From NCBI GenBank assembly GCA_008802785.1, contig VUYT01000024.1, positions 186,001 to 250,000 of the forward strand: a DNA stretch of 64,000 bases, written 5' to 3'. Below, in pieces: positions 32,374 to 43,601 of this stretch. Positions within the stretch are counted from its first letter, which is position 1. Each line of letters begins with the position of its first letter. Source of the stretch: Symmetrospora coprosmae (lineage: Eukaryota > Basidiomycota > Cystobasidiomycetes > Symmetrosporaceae). A model generated the notes under the pieces. It was given only the letters and a program-made list of their open reading frames with translations, had not been told where the DNA came from and searched no databases. The position numbers and the translations under genes were made by a program.

Positions 32374-35300
32374 ATGGCCACCACGTACCACCCTCAGGTC
32401 TACAGAGGCTCGTCCTCGCCAGCTGCCGCTGCACCGTCGTTGTCGTCCTCTGCACGCGGGCACGCTGCACCACATTCACCATCCACACCTCGACGGACAG
32501 CCACCACCACCACCACCTCCACCTCGACAGCACCTCCAGCAGCAAGGAGCTCACATGCTCGCCAGCGCAGCTCGACGTACAGCCGCCTCCGCCAAGCGAA
32601 ACCCGAGTGCACCCTCCCCGCGTATGGCCTCTCGACCGACCCCTCGCAGTTCCCGCTCCACCCCAGCTCGACACCCGACGTCCCCTTCCGCACCATCACC
32701 GCCGACCAGTTTGCAGAGATGAACCACGCACATGCAGACCTCAAGGTCAACGAGAGCGTGCTCTTCCCATGGATGCACGGCTCGGACTTCCCGAACACGC
32801 AGCAGGCCGCCAATTTTGGCTACACCAACGGCAACAGACAGCGCGTCCCAAGGTGAGTGAAGGCGGGGGCAGCTGCAGGCACTGAACGCTATACAGACAC
32901 TGACTCACTCCTGCTGTGTCTGCTGTCGTTCCTTCGCTCCTCTGTCGCTGTCCTGGCGTGCCGATCACTTTCACGGTCTCCCTCCCTCCCCGTGCCTGGC
33001 CCGCGTCTCCCGTGATGACCTAATCTCGGAAAACGCGTCTTCCCGTCCATCTTACCTAATCACGACCGGCCCAACTGCACAAACTGCACGCAACGACTCG
33101 CTCGTCCTTGCAGGTTTCGAGGCCTCACTACACTGTTCGCCAGGTCCGAAGCGCGACAGCGTGACAGCAACGACAGCCAAGTCCAGCCGCCACACTCGCG
33201 CAATCCGACCTCGGCGAGCCTTGCGTCGTCCTGTTCGACCGACTCGTTCGTCTCCAGCTCATCGTACGCCACCACCCAATCGGCCTCATGCTCATCCTTC
33301 TCGTCATCGTCCGGCTCCGAGTCGCCTGGAGCCGACCCTGACTCGCGAGCTTCCTCCATATTCGGCTCGAGCGGATCTCTTTCAACCACGCCCTCGTCGC
33401 TCGGCTCTTCCCCACCGAGCAAGCATGGTCATGAGCAAGGCCCCGAAGAGTGCAGCTGCCTTCTCACGAATGTCTGGTTCCCGGAAGAGGTCTTTCACCC
33501 AACCGCGCCAAACTCCTTCTACCCTCCCCTGCTTCCCGCTGGCATCTCCTTCCGACACTTCAGGATGCAGTCAGCGAAGTACACGAGCATTTCGGACATC
33601 GTCATCTATTCGGAGAACGGCGGTTACACGGCGGAGGCTGTCGGTTTGGCCAAGCGGGCGCGTCTCGCTATGATTGACTGCGAGAAGGACAGGCTCGAGC
33701 GGGGAGATGATCAGTGCCTCAGCTACGAAGTCTACGTCGTTACGGGTGAGCTCGACTGCCAACGCCCGTCTACGCTTTTGGCGCCACCGGCTGACGAGCG
33801 ATCCGTACACGCCAGACCCCTTCTACGTCTTTGAGCAGCGATACCCCTATCTGGTCGCCATCGACTCGAGCCACTTCGCTCGGAATCAGGTCAACTTCGT
33901 GGAGAAGGAGCACGAGGAGATGAGGGATTTCACGCAGGCGACCGAGATTGCGGACAACGTCTGGGTGAGCAGTGTTCACCAGTCGTTGATGCAGGCGCAG
34001 AGCTCACCTGTTGTGCCGTATCCGAATTACAGCTCGGAAACAGCTTTGATGCACCTCCGCTCGACCTCGAGGGAGAGTACGAAGCCCATGGAAGACGCAC
34101 ATCTGCCGATTCTGCGACCTCCACCTTCGCGTCGAATCCGCTCGCATTCGCTATCTGCGTTGAGGCCGGAGATCAGGCTACAATGTCCACTCAGCGCGAG
34201 CTCAGGAGCAAGGAGCGGTACATGGACGACCTCCAGGACCAGCGCCTCCTCGAAGCGCACTATGCAGAGGTAGAGCGCAAGAACAAGGCTGCCGTTGCCA
34301 AGCGCAGTACCTTTTGGTTCTCGTCCTCGTCGGGCAGCTCTTCGGAAGACGACAGCGATTTTGATGACTTTGGCGAGGACGATTCGAGCTCAGACAAGGA
34401 AAATGCCGCCAGCTTTGCTGGTACTGGTAGTGCCGAGGATGCCGCCCTGTCCTTGTCACTGGCGCAACAGGGCAGCCTCGATGCCACGCCGGTCAAGCTC
34501 CAGTACAAGAAGCAGAGCAAGTCTCTGCGCCACGCGCGAGACGCAAAGGTCGCGTCCATCCTCGGCGTGTCCCCTTCTGCTCTTCCCATGGCACGCACAT
34601 CTACACCTGCCGTACCGACCTCCCGCCCAGTCCTGCAGGCCTCGCCGGCCGAGATCGTCCGCCTACAGGCCATCTCGTCCGCGCATAATGCCACGAGCGT
34701 CCTCCAACAGACTGCAGTCGTCGATTCCATTCTCGAGCTGGTTGTCTGGCTCAGAGCCCAGGCCCGCCCTCACCTCCGAACGTCCATGGAGCAGCGCGGC
34801 GCTCGAGGCCAGGTCAACAACCTCGCAACCACACTAGGCACATCGCCTCGCCGCGTCCTCATCCACTGCGCCGACGGATACACCGACTCATCCCTCCTCG
34901 CCCTAGCCTACATAATGTACGACCGCGTCTGCTCACTGCCGGACGCCTACCTCTTTCTCCAGAACGAGAAGAAGCGCTCGTTCTTTGTCTACCCGGCCGA
35001 CGTGGCCGTCCTCGGCGCTCTCGAGCAGAAGATCAACTATGTTGCGCGATGCCAGAACCGGGTCCGCTTCAACGATGACCTGTCCAGAGAGCAGATTCAG
35101 GCCGTCCTGGAGCAGGAGCGGCAGCAGATCAAGGAGAAGGAGAAAGAGAGACTGGCCGTGCAAGCCAAGCAGCAGCAACAGCAGCAGCAGCAGCAGGCTC
35201 CATCGCCAATGGGCGCGCTCTCCCTCAGCGCGACTGCGAGGAGTTACCTCCCGAGCCGACCCTCTCTTTTTGGCCGACAAGGCAGCGCCAACTCGGTGGC

Positions 35301-36075
35301 CTCGTCCTCTACCATTAGGGGACCTTCGCCTGCTTCGTCGACTTCGAGTGCAACGAGCCGATCTGCTTCGCCCTCTGCAGTACCGCAAGGACTCAGCAAC
35401 GCCTCGACTCACCCGTGGTTCTACAGCGAGAAATACGACGGCCATTTCCCGTCGCGCATTCTCGACTTCCTCTATCTCGGCAACCTTAACCATGCGACAA
35501 ATCCGCTCATGCTCAAGCAGCTAGGCATCACGCACGTTCTCTCTATCGGCGAGTCGGCGCTTGTGCCGCCCGCCAAGCAGGCTCCTGCTCCGGGTTCGAC
35601 GTCAAGCGCAGCCAAAGCCCGAACTCCGACCAACTCACTCTGGGTCGAACAGTCGCTTGGCAACATGACGGTCTGCGACATTCAGGACATTCAGGACGAC
35701 GGGTGCGATGTCATCCTTCCGCACCTTGTTACTGCCATGGAGTTCATCCATGCAGCGCACAAGGCGGGCGGCAAAGTGCTGGTTCACTGCCGCGTTGGCG
35801 TCTCGCGCTCGGCGACACTCGTCATTGCCTACGTCATGAAGCACCTCGACCTCTCCCTCGTCGACGCGTACCTCATGGTACGCGCGCGCAGACTCAACAT
35901 CCTCATCCAGCCGACGATCCTCTTCATGTGGACGTTGCACATGTGGGAGGAGGAGATCCGCGAGTCGGGCGTCGACGACGAGGGTGTGGTCATTCGAGAG
36001 CGCGCGGGGCGTATCTCGTGGCCCGTACTGGCAACCGAGATTGCCAACCTTAACAACAAGTACCTCGGGTGCTAG
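32374..36075 (+). CDS. PPS1: Dual-specificity phosphatase, Pps1 type
   Basis: Four exons (32374-32852, 33114-33745, 33816-33964, 34033-36075) join to 1100 residues. The start ATG has a strong ACCATGG context. A Ser/Thr-rich first part is followed by a conserved block (YVVTDPFYVFEQRYPYLVAI and IADNVWLGNSFDAPP). A first phosphatase-like loop reads VLIHCADGYTDSSLLALAYI: the Cys is present, but the loop is not the standard HCxxGxxRS. The C-terminal dual-specificity domain is complete (FPSRILDFLYLGNLNHATNP, then VLVHCRVGVSRSATLVIAYV). This two-domain order is that of yeast Pps1, linked to cell cycle and DNA replication control. A poly-Gln tract lies near 35165-35195, between the domains. The 261-base first intron is long for this region. 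Confidence 0.9.
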
Positions 36076-36791
36076 GGCCGCCCAGCCCTGACTTCACGAA
36101 AAGCACGACATACACCCTCGCTTCAGGGAAGATAATCAGTATAGCGCATCGGCCTGCAAATTACAAGCTCCTCATCGTTCACTACACGCAAACTCGTCCG
36201 CCAGAAACGCAGCCAGGAAATGCAGCAAAACAACCTCTGAATGGGCCTCGTTCGGTGCATCTCTCGTCACGCCAATCAGTAACTATGTCCGATGGTTTTC
36301 CGCAGTTCCCCTCCCTTCCCTTCCTCGTCACGTTCGCAACCTTCTCTCTCTACCGGGTTCAATGCCACGCAAAGCTGGATGAGTACTCTCCAGGCTCGTG
36401 CCCTCTGTTGTGTACCATCCAGTGCCATTAGCTTCTCGTTCAGGACTAGATTCTCGTTAGGGGTTAGTGCGAAGGGGTCCGAGCAGCTGCATTCAAGGGT
36501 CAGCACGCAGAATGTATCGTAGCCTTAGCCACGGAAAGTGCTCAGCAGACTAGCAGTGCAATGTTGTGTGCACGCATACGCGTTCTCAGGCGTCAGGCGG
36601 AGTGTCTTTGCGCTGGCAAACTGACTGAAAGATCCCCATGGTAAGACGTGCGAGACATCAAAAGTACAGGCGGCGTGCTCAACAACAGAGATGGGCGTGA
36701 AAGTGACAGCAGTGGCAGGAGCACATGGGTGCAGACAGGGTTCTGAAGTGAAGAGAGGGCGATTAGACGTGCCCTATCGTGCCGATCGGCC
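36076..36791. other. Convergent intergenic region
   Basis: This is the 3' flank shared by the PPS1-type gene and the NIFK-like gene. Short open frames only; nothing recognised. Confidence 0.5.
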
Positions 36792-38634
36792 TCAGATGGA
36801 CTGTAGGAGATTGCGCAGACGATCAGCATGGGACTCTCCTGGCGGTGAGGAGCAAATGCCGGGCAACCGCACCTTCCTTGCCCTTTTGCTCGTACGTGTC
36901 GGCTCCTTGGCCTCGGCGGATGCAGCAGGGGTAGCATCGGACGGCGCCGCAGCAGCACCTTTGGCGCCCTTGCCCTTCTTCTTTGCATCCTTTGCCTTTG
37001 CCGGAGCAGCCGTCGCGTCCTTCTTGACCTGGTCCTCCAGCTTCTTTGCGGCATCGAGCGCCTTCTTCTCCTCCTTCTGGTCCTTGAGCTGCTTGGCAGG
37101 CAGCGTCTTTGCGTACCCGTCAAAGTCATACTCGATTCCGAGCTCGCGCAGGCGGTCACGCTTCATCTGCTCGCGCTTGACAAGCCGTGTGGTTATCTGC
37201 GCCTTTTGCTCGTCCGTCTTGGGCTGCGAGCAGAGGAGACAGGGCATCAGCATTGGGGTCTACAGCCGATACGAGACAACGCGTTCTGATGGCACCCACA
37301 GCATTGTGCTTGAGACGCTCGATACGGCCTTTCGGGATGGGTCGGAACTTCCTGTTGGCCCCTATCCACATCTTGGGGTGGACCTGTTCGGCAGGGACAA
37401 TCTTGCACTGGAGAATGTGCCCATGCAGGAGGTAGTTGTTCATTGTCTCTGCAACAATCTCTGCCACGCTGGCGTGGGCAAACTCGATGAAAGCGTAGTG
37501 CTTGGAAGCGCCCGTAGCGCGGTTGCGCGAGAGACGGAGGCGATTGACGTCGCCGAACTGCGAGAAGTACGACTTCATCTCCTCCTCGAAGAAGCCATGG
37601 GGGATTCTTCCGAGGTAGATGACTCCGGGCTGAAGCCAAGGGAGGTGTGGTACTTTGGTCAGCTGGACAAAACAGCACGACAGGCAATGGATGTGCAAAG
37701 AGCCCACCTCGTCCTTCTTGCCCTTGCCTCCCTTCTTGCTGCCAGCCTTTGTGACTGCCACCGTCTTGCTCGCTTGTGGCAGCTCGGTGACGGACACGCG
37801 CTCCTTCTGTGACGCCGCTCCCTCGCCTTCCTCGTCCGAGCTATCCGGACCGTCCATCTCGTCGTCATCGTCTGACCCACTTGCAAAGCCGGCAAGGAAG
37901 TCGAGCTCTCCATCATCGTCCACCTCGCCCTCTACGCCAGAGATGTCGGCGGCGTCCAAGGCAGCCGAGATTTCCGCTGCGGCGCTCTCGTCTGCTGCGG
38001 CAGCACTGGCGTCTCCCTCTGCATCGTCAGCAGACGTGTCTGCCTTCCTCTTTTTCTGCTTCTTGAGCACAGACTTGGGAAGCTCGCGGGTGGTGTCCTT
38101 GTGCTTGGGCGAGAATTTCGGGTCAACCGCGGCCGATGTGGAAGCCTCGGCTGGACCAGCAGCCTCCATGCTGGCGTCGGCGGCGGCGGCACCATTCGTC
38201 TTCTTGCCCTTCTTGCCTCCCTTCTTTGCTGCTGCAGCGGCAGTGACGGGCGAGGCAGATGCAGTCTCTTCTTCGCCGTCTGCAGCTCGCCGTGTTTTGG
38301 CACCCTTGCTCGCTCCATCCGGCACCGAGGGCGAGTCCTCGTGGATCCTGACCTTCCTGCCGCTGTTGGTCACACCATCCACAGCCTTCACACCGTCCGC
38401 TGCTGCTGCCTTCTTGCCTTTCTTCCCGCTGCTGCTGCCGCCATTGACGGGTGTGCTGGTGTTGCTCTCCCCTGCCGCCTGCGCGTCCTCCTTGAGCGCC
38501 ACCTCGTCCTTTGGCGGGTTGCTCGGGTCCTGCACGCTCGCCTTTGCCTTCTTCGTCTTTGGTGGTGCCGTGCCGTTAGCAGGCGATGCTGCTGCTGCTG
38601 CTGCTGCTGCTGCTTTCTTCGCCATGGCGTTCAC
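36792..38634 (-). CDS. NOP15: NIFK/Nop15-like nucleolar RRM protein
   Basis: The protein begins MNAMAKKAAAAAA (a GCT/GCA repeat encodes the Ala run) and has about 300 disordered residues with alternating Lys-rich and Asp/Glu-rich blocks. After a 78-base intron (37707-37630) follows one RRM: PGVIYLGRIPHGFFEEEMKS, YFSQFGDVNRLRLSRNRATG, ASKHYAFIEFAHASVAEIVA and ETMNNYLLHGHILQCKIVP. The family tail QVHPKMWIGANRKFRPIPKG comes next. This is the signature of Nop15 and human NIFK, needed for late pre-60S rRNA processing. A final exon adds a coiled Lys/Glu region. The 78-base intron carries no stop, so retention would be in frame. A last intron near 36867-36800 is possible and would shorten the C terminus to KRARKSI. 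Yeast Nop15 is far shorter. Confidence 0.9.
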
Positions 38635-39310
38635 TCTGCTGGCTGGTGCAAGGAGGTGTGCGATGGTGCTGAAGAAGAGCGTGAAGGAGCTCAGTAGGCC
38701 TAAATTTCAAAGGGACGGGGTTGCTCGCAGCAGAGCGACGGGAAGGGACCACGCTCAGGGTCAGAAAGGCGCGCAATGACACTCTCTGGCATTGGACCAT
38801 ATTGTCAGAGATGCTTGAAGACGCGCAGACGCATTATCGCGCGCAACTAACATTCTGACGGGGCTCGCCAACTAACGCTACTGCTGCCGCCGGCTCTCCG
38901 TCAGAAACTTGAAGCAGCTGCCTGACTGACTGACTGATTCACTGAAGCTCCTCCTTCCTCCCTGAACCGCATCGGCACAGCCGGCTACTGGACAGCCTAC
39001 ACCCCGGGCACGCTGCACCGTCAACGTCAACGACGCAGCTGCTGACGCCCGTACTCAGGCTCGAGCAGTCCAGCCCGGATCAGCCCGGATCAGCCCCGCA
39101 ACCTGGCCCAGCCCTTTGGGCTCAGCAGCCTCCATCATGTCCCTTTCTGCCTTACTGACGGGCTGTGCATAGCCAAGGGCAGTCTGGGTCTAGCGCAGGC
39201 CTGCTGACAGTCTCGCTTAGACGGCATACCCATCAAGCAAGATGCTCGCAGCTAGACGTTGCTTGGGTCCCTGACTATTCGCCCACCTGGAAACGATCAC
39301 CACCACGGCC
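38635..39310. promoter_or_regulatory. Divergent intergenic region with short repeats
   Basis: This region separates the NIFK-like gene from the small membrane-protein cluster. It contains a CTGA repeat at 38922-38937 and a doubled CAGCCCGGAT near 39070-39090. No coding exon is supported. Confidence 0.5.
38922..38937. repeat. CTGA tetranucleotide repeat
   Basis: Four perfect CTGA units, followed by a degenerate one, lie in the divergent promoter region upstream of the small membrane-protein gene. Confidence 0.85.
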
Positions 39311-39969
39311 ATGCTCTCCCGCTGCCTGGACCGGCGGCGCATCACTGTCCGCGTCTCGATCTTCTTCACGCTCGTAGCCCTCGTGGTGCCTCTGCTTTTT
39401 GGTAAGTGAAGTACACTGACGCCACCAAGCACAGCTCGTACAGGCCATCAGCTGAGACACTCTCACACACCGGGTATCACAGTCGTCTGTACAGTGCAGT
39501 CGACCGCTACCACAAATCTCGCACATTCAGCTAGCGATATCTATCCGCCGGATCGGATGGGCTTGTATGGGCTGGCCAAGCGAGCAGGCGAAGACAGCGC
39601 AGACAGCACCGAGGCAGACTCGGACTCGACAGATAAGCGTGTCAAGACAGTCGATGTCAAGCAGTGCTTCTGGCAGAGCGAGATTGGCGAAACGAATACC
39701 AAGCCTTTGACGTGAGTGCACATTGTCCAGCATTCTGGAACACCGCGCGCGCTGATTCCAGTCATACCCAACTGTGCAGTCTTGTCATCGGTATCTCGTT
39801 AGGTTCCATAGCAGGCATCATCGTGAGTGCTCTGAATCGTTGAGCTCCTCCAGAAGTCCACGCCGGCTGAAACCGAACCCTGTAGATCTGCGCCTTTGCT
39901 GCATTTCAAACGGGCAAGTCCGCACGAGGAGGTGGCGGCATGGGCATGATGCAGCAACCGGCATACTGA
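39311..39969 (+). CDS. Small two-segment membrane protein, paralogue 1
   Basis: Four exons (39311-39401, 39483-39711, 39780-39822, 39886-39969) give 148 residues. The N terminus is MLSRCLDRRRITVRV, then a hydrophobic helix SIFFTLVALVVPLLF, so a signal anchor or signal peptide. A polar acidic/Ser loop of about 75 residues includes GLYGLAKRAGED, which has a possible dibasic (KR) processing site. Then comes VKQCFWQSEIGETNTKPL, followed directly by a second membrane helix LVIGISLGSIAGIICAFAAF and a short tail QTGKSARGGGGMGMMQQPAY. I recognise no family. The neighbouring gene 40615-41372 has the same exon plan, the same CFW motif and the same second helix. A secretory-pathway or plasma-membrane site is likely; the function is unknown. 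Confidence 0.8.
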
Positions 39970-40614
39970 GGTGCGCAACTGCTTCCGCGCTGGACCTAAA
40001 AGTGGGGTTGCATTTCTCGAACGGTCTCAACATGTAGCGTATCCCGAGCTCTCCAGACTAGAAGTAGCAGCAATGCTATCGCTGATGCATCAGTTCGAGC
40101 TCTCTGCCACATCTCGCATAGCAACCGGCCATGCGCGACAAGGGGAGGGATACTGGCAGCGCAGCCTGGTTCTGCTTCGGTCACCCGTAACTAACCAACT
40201 CGCAGCGACGTCGCACGTCTCCCCCTCGCTAGGCCGAATGGCACGTTGACAGTATGCTTTCCCGGCGGCACCATCCGATATGTAGCCCGCCACTGCGCTC
40301 CAATACCCTTTCACGGCTGACCGGTCAGCGGAGCCTCCCACACCATCTGTCGACCGGGACAGCTGATGCGTGACTCCGCTTGGCGCACCGCCGTAACAAC
40401 ATCGGACCGGATAGTAGTTCGGCGAGAGGGGGTGCTGGGTAGTCGAAGTGCTGCAGAACCGCACCGGCGATGGCACAGACGCTGCTCTCTCTGCCACCCC
40501 ACCACCTCACCTCGACCACTCCTCTCGGATCCCCAAACTCCTCATCTTGCACCCCTCCTCGTCGCCCTCGTTAGCTTCGCTACCAGCCGTCCTCTGTTCT
40601 CGCCTCGATCCATA
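39970..40614. promoter_or_regulatory. Spacer between membrane-protein paralogues 1 and 2
   Basis: This holds the 3' flank of paralogue 1 and the promoter of paralogue 2, with a pyrimidine-rich tract at 40490-40610 just before the start. No gene is seen. Confidence 0.5.
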
Positions 40615-41372
40615 ATGACGCAAACGCAATACCACGGCACAATGACGCCGAAGCTCGCATTCTACATGAGTTCGGCAGCTCTGCTGGTCCCCCTCCTATC
40701 CTGTGAGCGATACTGGACTCCTTGGTGATAGCTCGCCAGATACCTGCTGACACCCTTGCATCTGTCACTACAGCCGTCCTCATCAACGTCTACATTACCA
40801 CTTCGCTCACCAATGCCCCAATGGCGTTCGATGCCAAGAACGCCTTTGACCCGTCAAAGCACCTTGCTATTCTGGAGGACGCCTTGCCTGAAAAGAGTAC
40901 CAGCCTGCACTATTCGACCATCGAGTCTGGCAACGGTGACAGCAGCTCCGAAGCATATGAAACGGAACGTATGACAAGCGAGCCACTCGTGAGCATGGCG
41001 CATCTCTTTCCTCGAGCCGATGCGGTCGATTCTCGAGTGCGCGTCAAGGTCGTCAACGAGTCGCGCTGCTTCTGGAACTCAAACATCCAAGAAACGCAGA
41101 CGCGCCCGCTATGGTGAGCGCAGCGCCAATTGCGGTGGCTCCATTTGTGATCACCGATCTGAGGTGACCCTACCGCGATGATCCAGGCTGGTAATAGGCA
41201 TCTCGTTCGGTGCTGTTTTCGGCATGCTTCTGCTCTCCTACACAGCCTTCCAGGTGAGTGTGCGCATTTTGCAGATGTGTCGATTGCCGTGGCTTAGCTT
41301 CGCTGCTTGCAGGTCGGCAAGACGAAGAGCGCAAGCATGGGCGGTGGCATGGCGGCGCCGCCTCCTGCCTAG
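40615..41372 (+). CDS. Small two-segment membrane protein, paralogue 2
   Basis: Exons 40615-40702, 40774-41113, 41187-41253 and 41313-41372 join to 184 residues. The N-terminal helix is LAFYMSSAALLVPLLS followed by VLINVYITTSLT. The loop is longer than in paralogue 1 (about 110 residues) and includes MAHLFPRADAVDSRVRVKVV. The shared motif reads ESRCFWNSNIQETQTRPLW, next to the helix LVIGISFGAVFGMLLLSYTA and the tail FQVGKTKSASMGGGMAAPPP. Intron 1 has phase 1, intron 2 phase 2 and intron 3 phase 0 in both genes. The third intron of paralogue 2 falls after AFQ, while that of paralogue 1 falls ten residues earlier. Conserved between them are CFW, ET-T-PL, LVIGIS-G and a Gly/Met-rich tail. Family unknown. 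Confidence 0.82.
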
Positions 41373-42085
41373 TGAGCCTGACCCATAAGGAAGTACTTCT
41401 GTCGTGGGGGTGAACGCTGAAGCCGGTGCATGTCTCGATCCTAGCTAAAGAAGTTGACCAGATGTGACGTGGGCAAGGGAAGTATGAACAACTCAAAAGG
41501 ACAGTACATTCAAGTCCAAACCAAAGGTAGCAGGCCCTCAGAGACAAATAGAAGGCTGCATCATAGATCGCTCCAGGAGATTGTTTCGGGACAGTCGCGG
41601 TCTAACCATGCCCGGAACGCAAGCAATGTCGCATCTCTGCCTGTCCCAAATCACTGCACTTGGTCGCGCGTTCTGTACTGCGTGACGCAGTCGTGCCTGC
41701 ACCGGCTTCCCGGCGACGGCAGATCGACGTCAGCGCTTGTGCAATGCTACCCGGCGAGGAGCACCGCCCTGCCAATTTGCCCCGTCGATGACATCGAGCT
41801 CTATGTTGCTTGGCGCGTCCTGCAGCGGAGTTGCGCCGAGAGGTAGACGGCGTTTGACAAGAGCGGACACGACGAGAAGCAGCGTCCGACAAGATGCGGC
41901 AGCGCCACGACTGTCACATGCAAGCTGAGCGTCCAGAGCATGCCCCAACGCTGTCGATAAGTAGGGGTGGCCACTACATGGCTTCCCTCTGCTTGCTTAG
42001 CATCAGTGACCTCAGTGTCCTTCGTTGCTCTTGCACCAGGTCCTACGCGCTCCACGCCTCAAGCTTCTCACCATCACGAGAGGAC
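41373..42085. promoter_or_regulatory. Intergenic region upstream of membrane-protein gene 3
   Basis: About 700 bases with no supported gene. The stretch 41700-42060 has short frames on both strands without a recognisable product. Confidence 0.45.
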
Positions 42086-42637
42086 ATGCACTCAGCAGCA
42101 GCGCCACAGAGCCAGCGAGCGAGCGCATGGCGCGCACCTACTGGCAAGCCTCGCAGCTTGCTCAGTGCAGCAGCTTTCCACCTTTCTCTGCACAAACTCC
42201 TCTTCTCTCTCTTCTCGGTCTTCCTCTTCTGCCCTGACTACGTTGCGGCCGTACCCAGTAGGTGCTTCGATGATTGTGTACTCGCTGGCAGGTTGACTGA
42301 CACATTTCCTCCGCAGTCGATGCGCCAGCAGATACGTCCGATGGTGTCTGGCACCATTTTGTAGCGAGAGCAAAGAAAGAGGCCAAGAAAGTCGGTTTCA
42401 GCGACAAGGCTTCTGGCGTGCCCGTCTACGGCTGGATGATGTAAGTGGAGACTGGTCCTGGCTGCAGACGAGGCATGTCCGAGTTTGCTGACGCCTTCGT
42501 CATACGCGCATCTTGGGATCGACAGAATCGGCATCCTCATCGGCCTCATCATCGGGTGGGGTCTCAGCTTCTGCTACTGGCATCAGTCCAAGCCGAGCAG
42601 CAAGAAAGCCTCATCCATGGCTTATGGGGGATACTGA
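42086..42637 (+). CDS. Small membrane protein 3 of the cluster
   Basis: Exons 42086-42257, 42317-42440 and 42526-42637 join to 135 residues. The N-terminal exon gives a polar start and a hydrophobic helix (LHKLLFSLFSVFLF) ending DYVAAVP. The loop is short: DAPADTSDGVWHHFVARAKK, then EAKKVGFSDKASGVPVYGWM. A second helix IIGILIGLIIGWGLSFCYW has GxxxG-like spacing, and the tail is HQSKPSSKKASSMAYGGY. Intron 1 has phase 1 and intron 2 phase 2, as in the two upstream paralogues, and the overall plan is the same, but the CFW motif is missing, so homology is only suggested. The first exon depends on a GTAGGT donor at 42258; other starts are possible. Exons 2 and 3 are well supported. Confidence 0.68.
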
Positions 42638-42957
42638 GAGAACATACAGCGTCGTGTCTCTGAAGAATGGTCGTGAAAAGTAGGAGGTCAGAACCAAATG
42701 TAGCAGATGAGAGCAAGAAGTGTATCGCTAGAAGCCAGGCCGGCCGCCCAAAAACGACAGCAGAGGCTTGCGACACGCATCGTGTGAGAGATTGAGTGTC
42801 ATATTCGCCTGAATATTCTCTGATATCTTGCAGAGGTGTCAGTGGGGTTTAGTGGCTTGCCTGCCGGTCAAAGTATGTATGTGTTGTGAGGGCTACATGG
42901 AAATGGAAGACGAGAAGAGGGCGGAAGAGGCCTAGCCGTCGATACGAGAGGATGGGC
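42638..42957. other. Convergent intergenic region
   Basis: This is the shared 3' flank of membrane-protein gene 3 and the small cysteine-protein gene. Nothing else is recognised. Confidence 0.5.
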
Positions 42958-43601
42958 CTACTTGCAGGTGCGGACAGTGTAGTCGACCTTGCTGTTGCAG
43001 AGGTTAGGGGTCTTGGGGGTGAAGGTGAGCAAGACGAGCTCGGTCTTCTCCGGGCTAGAGGAGCGAGCCGTAGTCAGCACAGTTCAAAGAGATCTCCATC
43101 CATCCCAACAAGGTGAACACGCATAAAGATATACTCACGTCCAGTCGCCATTGACATCCTTGTAGAAGACGATCTCGTTCGATTTGGCGTCTCGGAACTC
43201 TGGGAAGATATGACGATGCATCAAAGCGTCAGACTTTCACTCAGAAGCCTCCTACACGATGTATACTGGGGACCTACCAGCAGTGGTGTGGCTCAGAGCG
43301 CCCTCGGTGGACCACTCGATGTTGTAGCAGGTGCTCTTGTGGGCCTGTGGAGACACACGTTCGTCAGTCAGGCAGCCGTCCGAGCGACGCAACACAGCGC
43401 AGCAACGGCGTGCATCGCGACGGTCCTGTACGGATGAGCACTCACCAGGAAGGGCACAGTGCAAGCCTGATCTCCAGCATCGTTGACGCATTTCTTCTCG
43501 CAGTAGTCCACGATCGTCCCGGACGAGACCTTGCTGCCGTTCTTGAGCATCCCCATGTAGAGGAGCGACGACGCAAAGACGGTCTGGAAAGGGATGTACA
43601 T
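42958..43601 (-). CDS. Small cysteine-containing, possibly secreted protein
   Basis: Four exons join in phase to about 130 residues. The first (43601-43446) reads MYIPFQTVFASSLLYMGMLK then VDYCEKKCVNDAGDQACTVP. The next begins AHKSTCYNIEWSTEGALSHT, then EFRDAKSNEIVFYKDVNGDW, and the last is PEKTELVLLTFTPKTPNLCN ending VDYTVRTCK. Six cysteines are present, spaced as for disulfides. The N terminus is only weakly hydrophobic, so a classical signal peptide is uncertain. The alternating polar/aromatic pattern suggests a beta-rich fold. I know no family. It lies tail-to-tail with membrane-protein gene 3. A secreted effector-like or cell-surface role is a guess. Confidence 0.75.

Noticed and set aside
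36691-38779. Two plus-strand open frames of more than 370 codons each
   Set aside because: They are antisense to the NIFK-like gene, which has a complete RRM; the Ser/Ala/Phe-rich products reflect the opposite strand's Lys/Asp/Glu codons.
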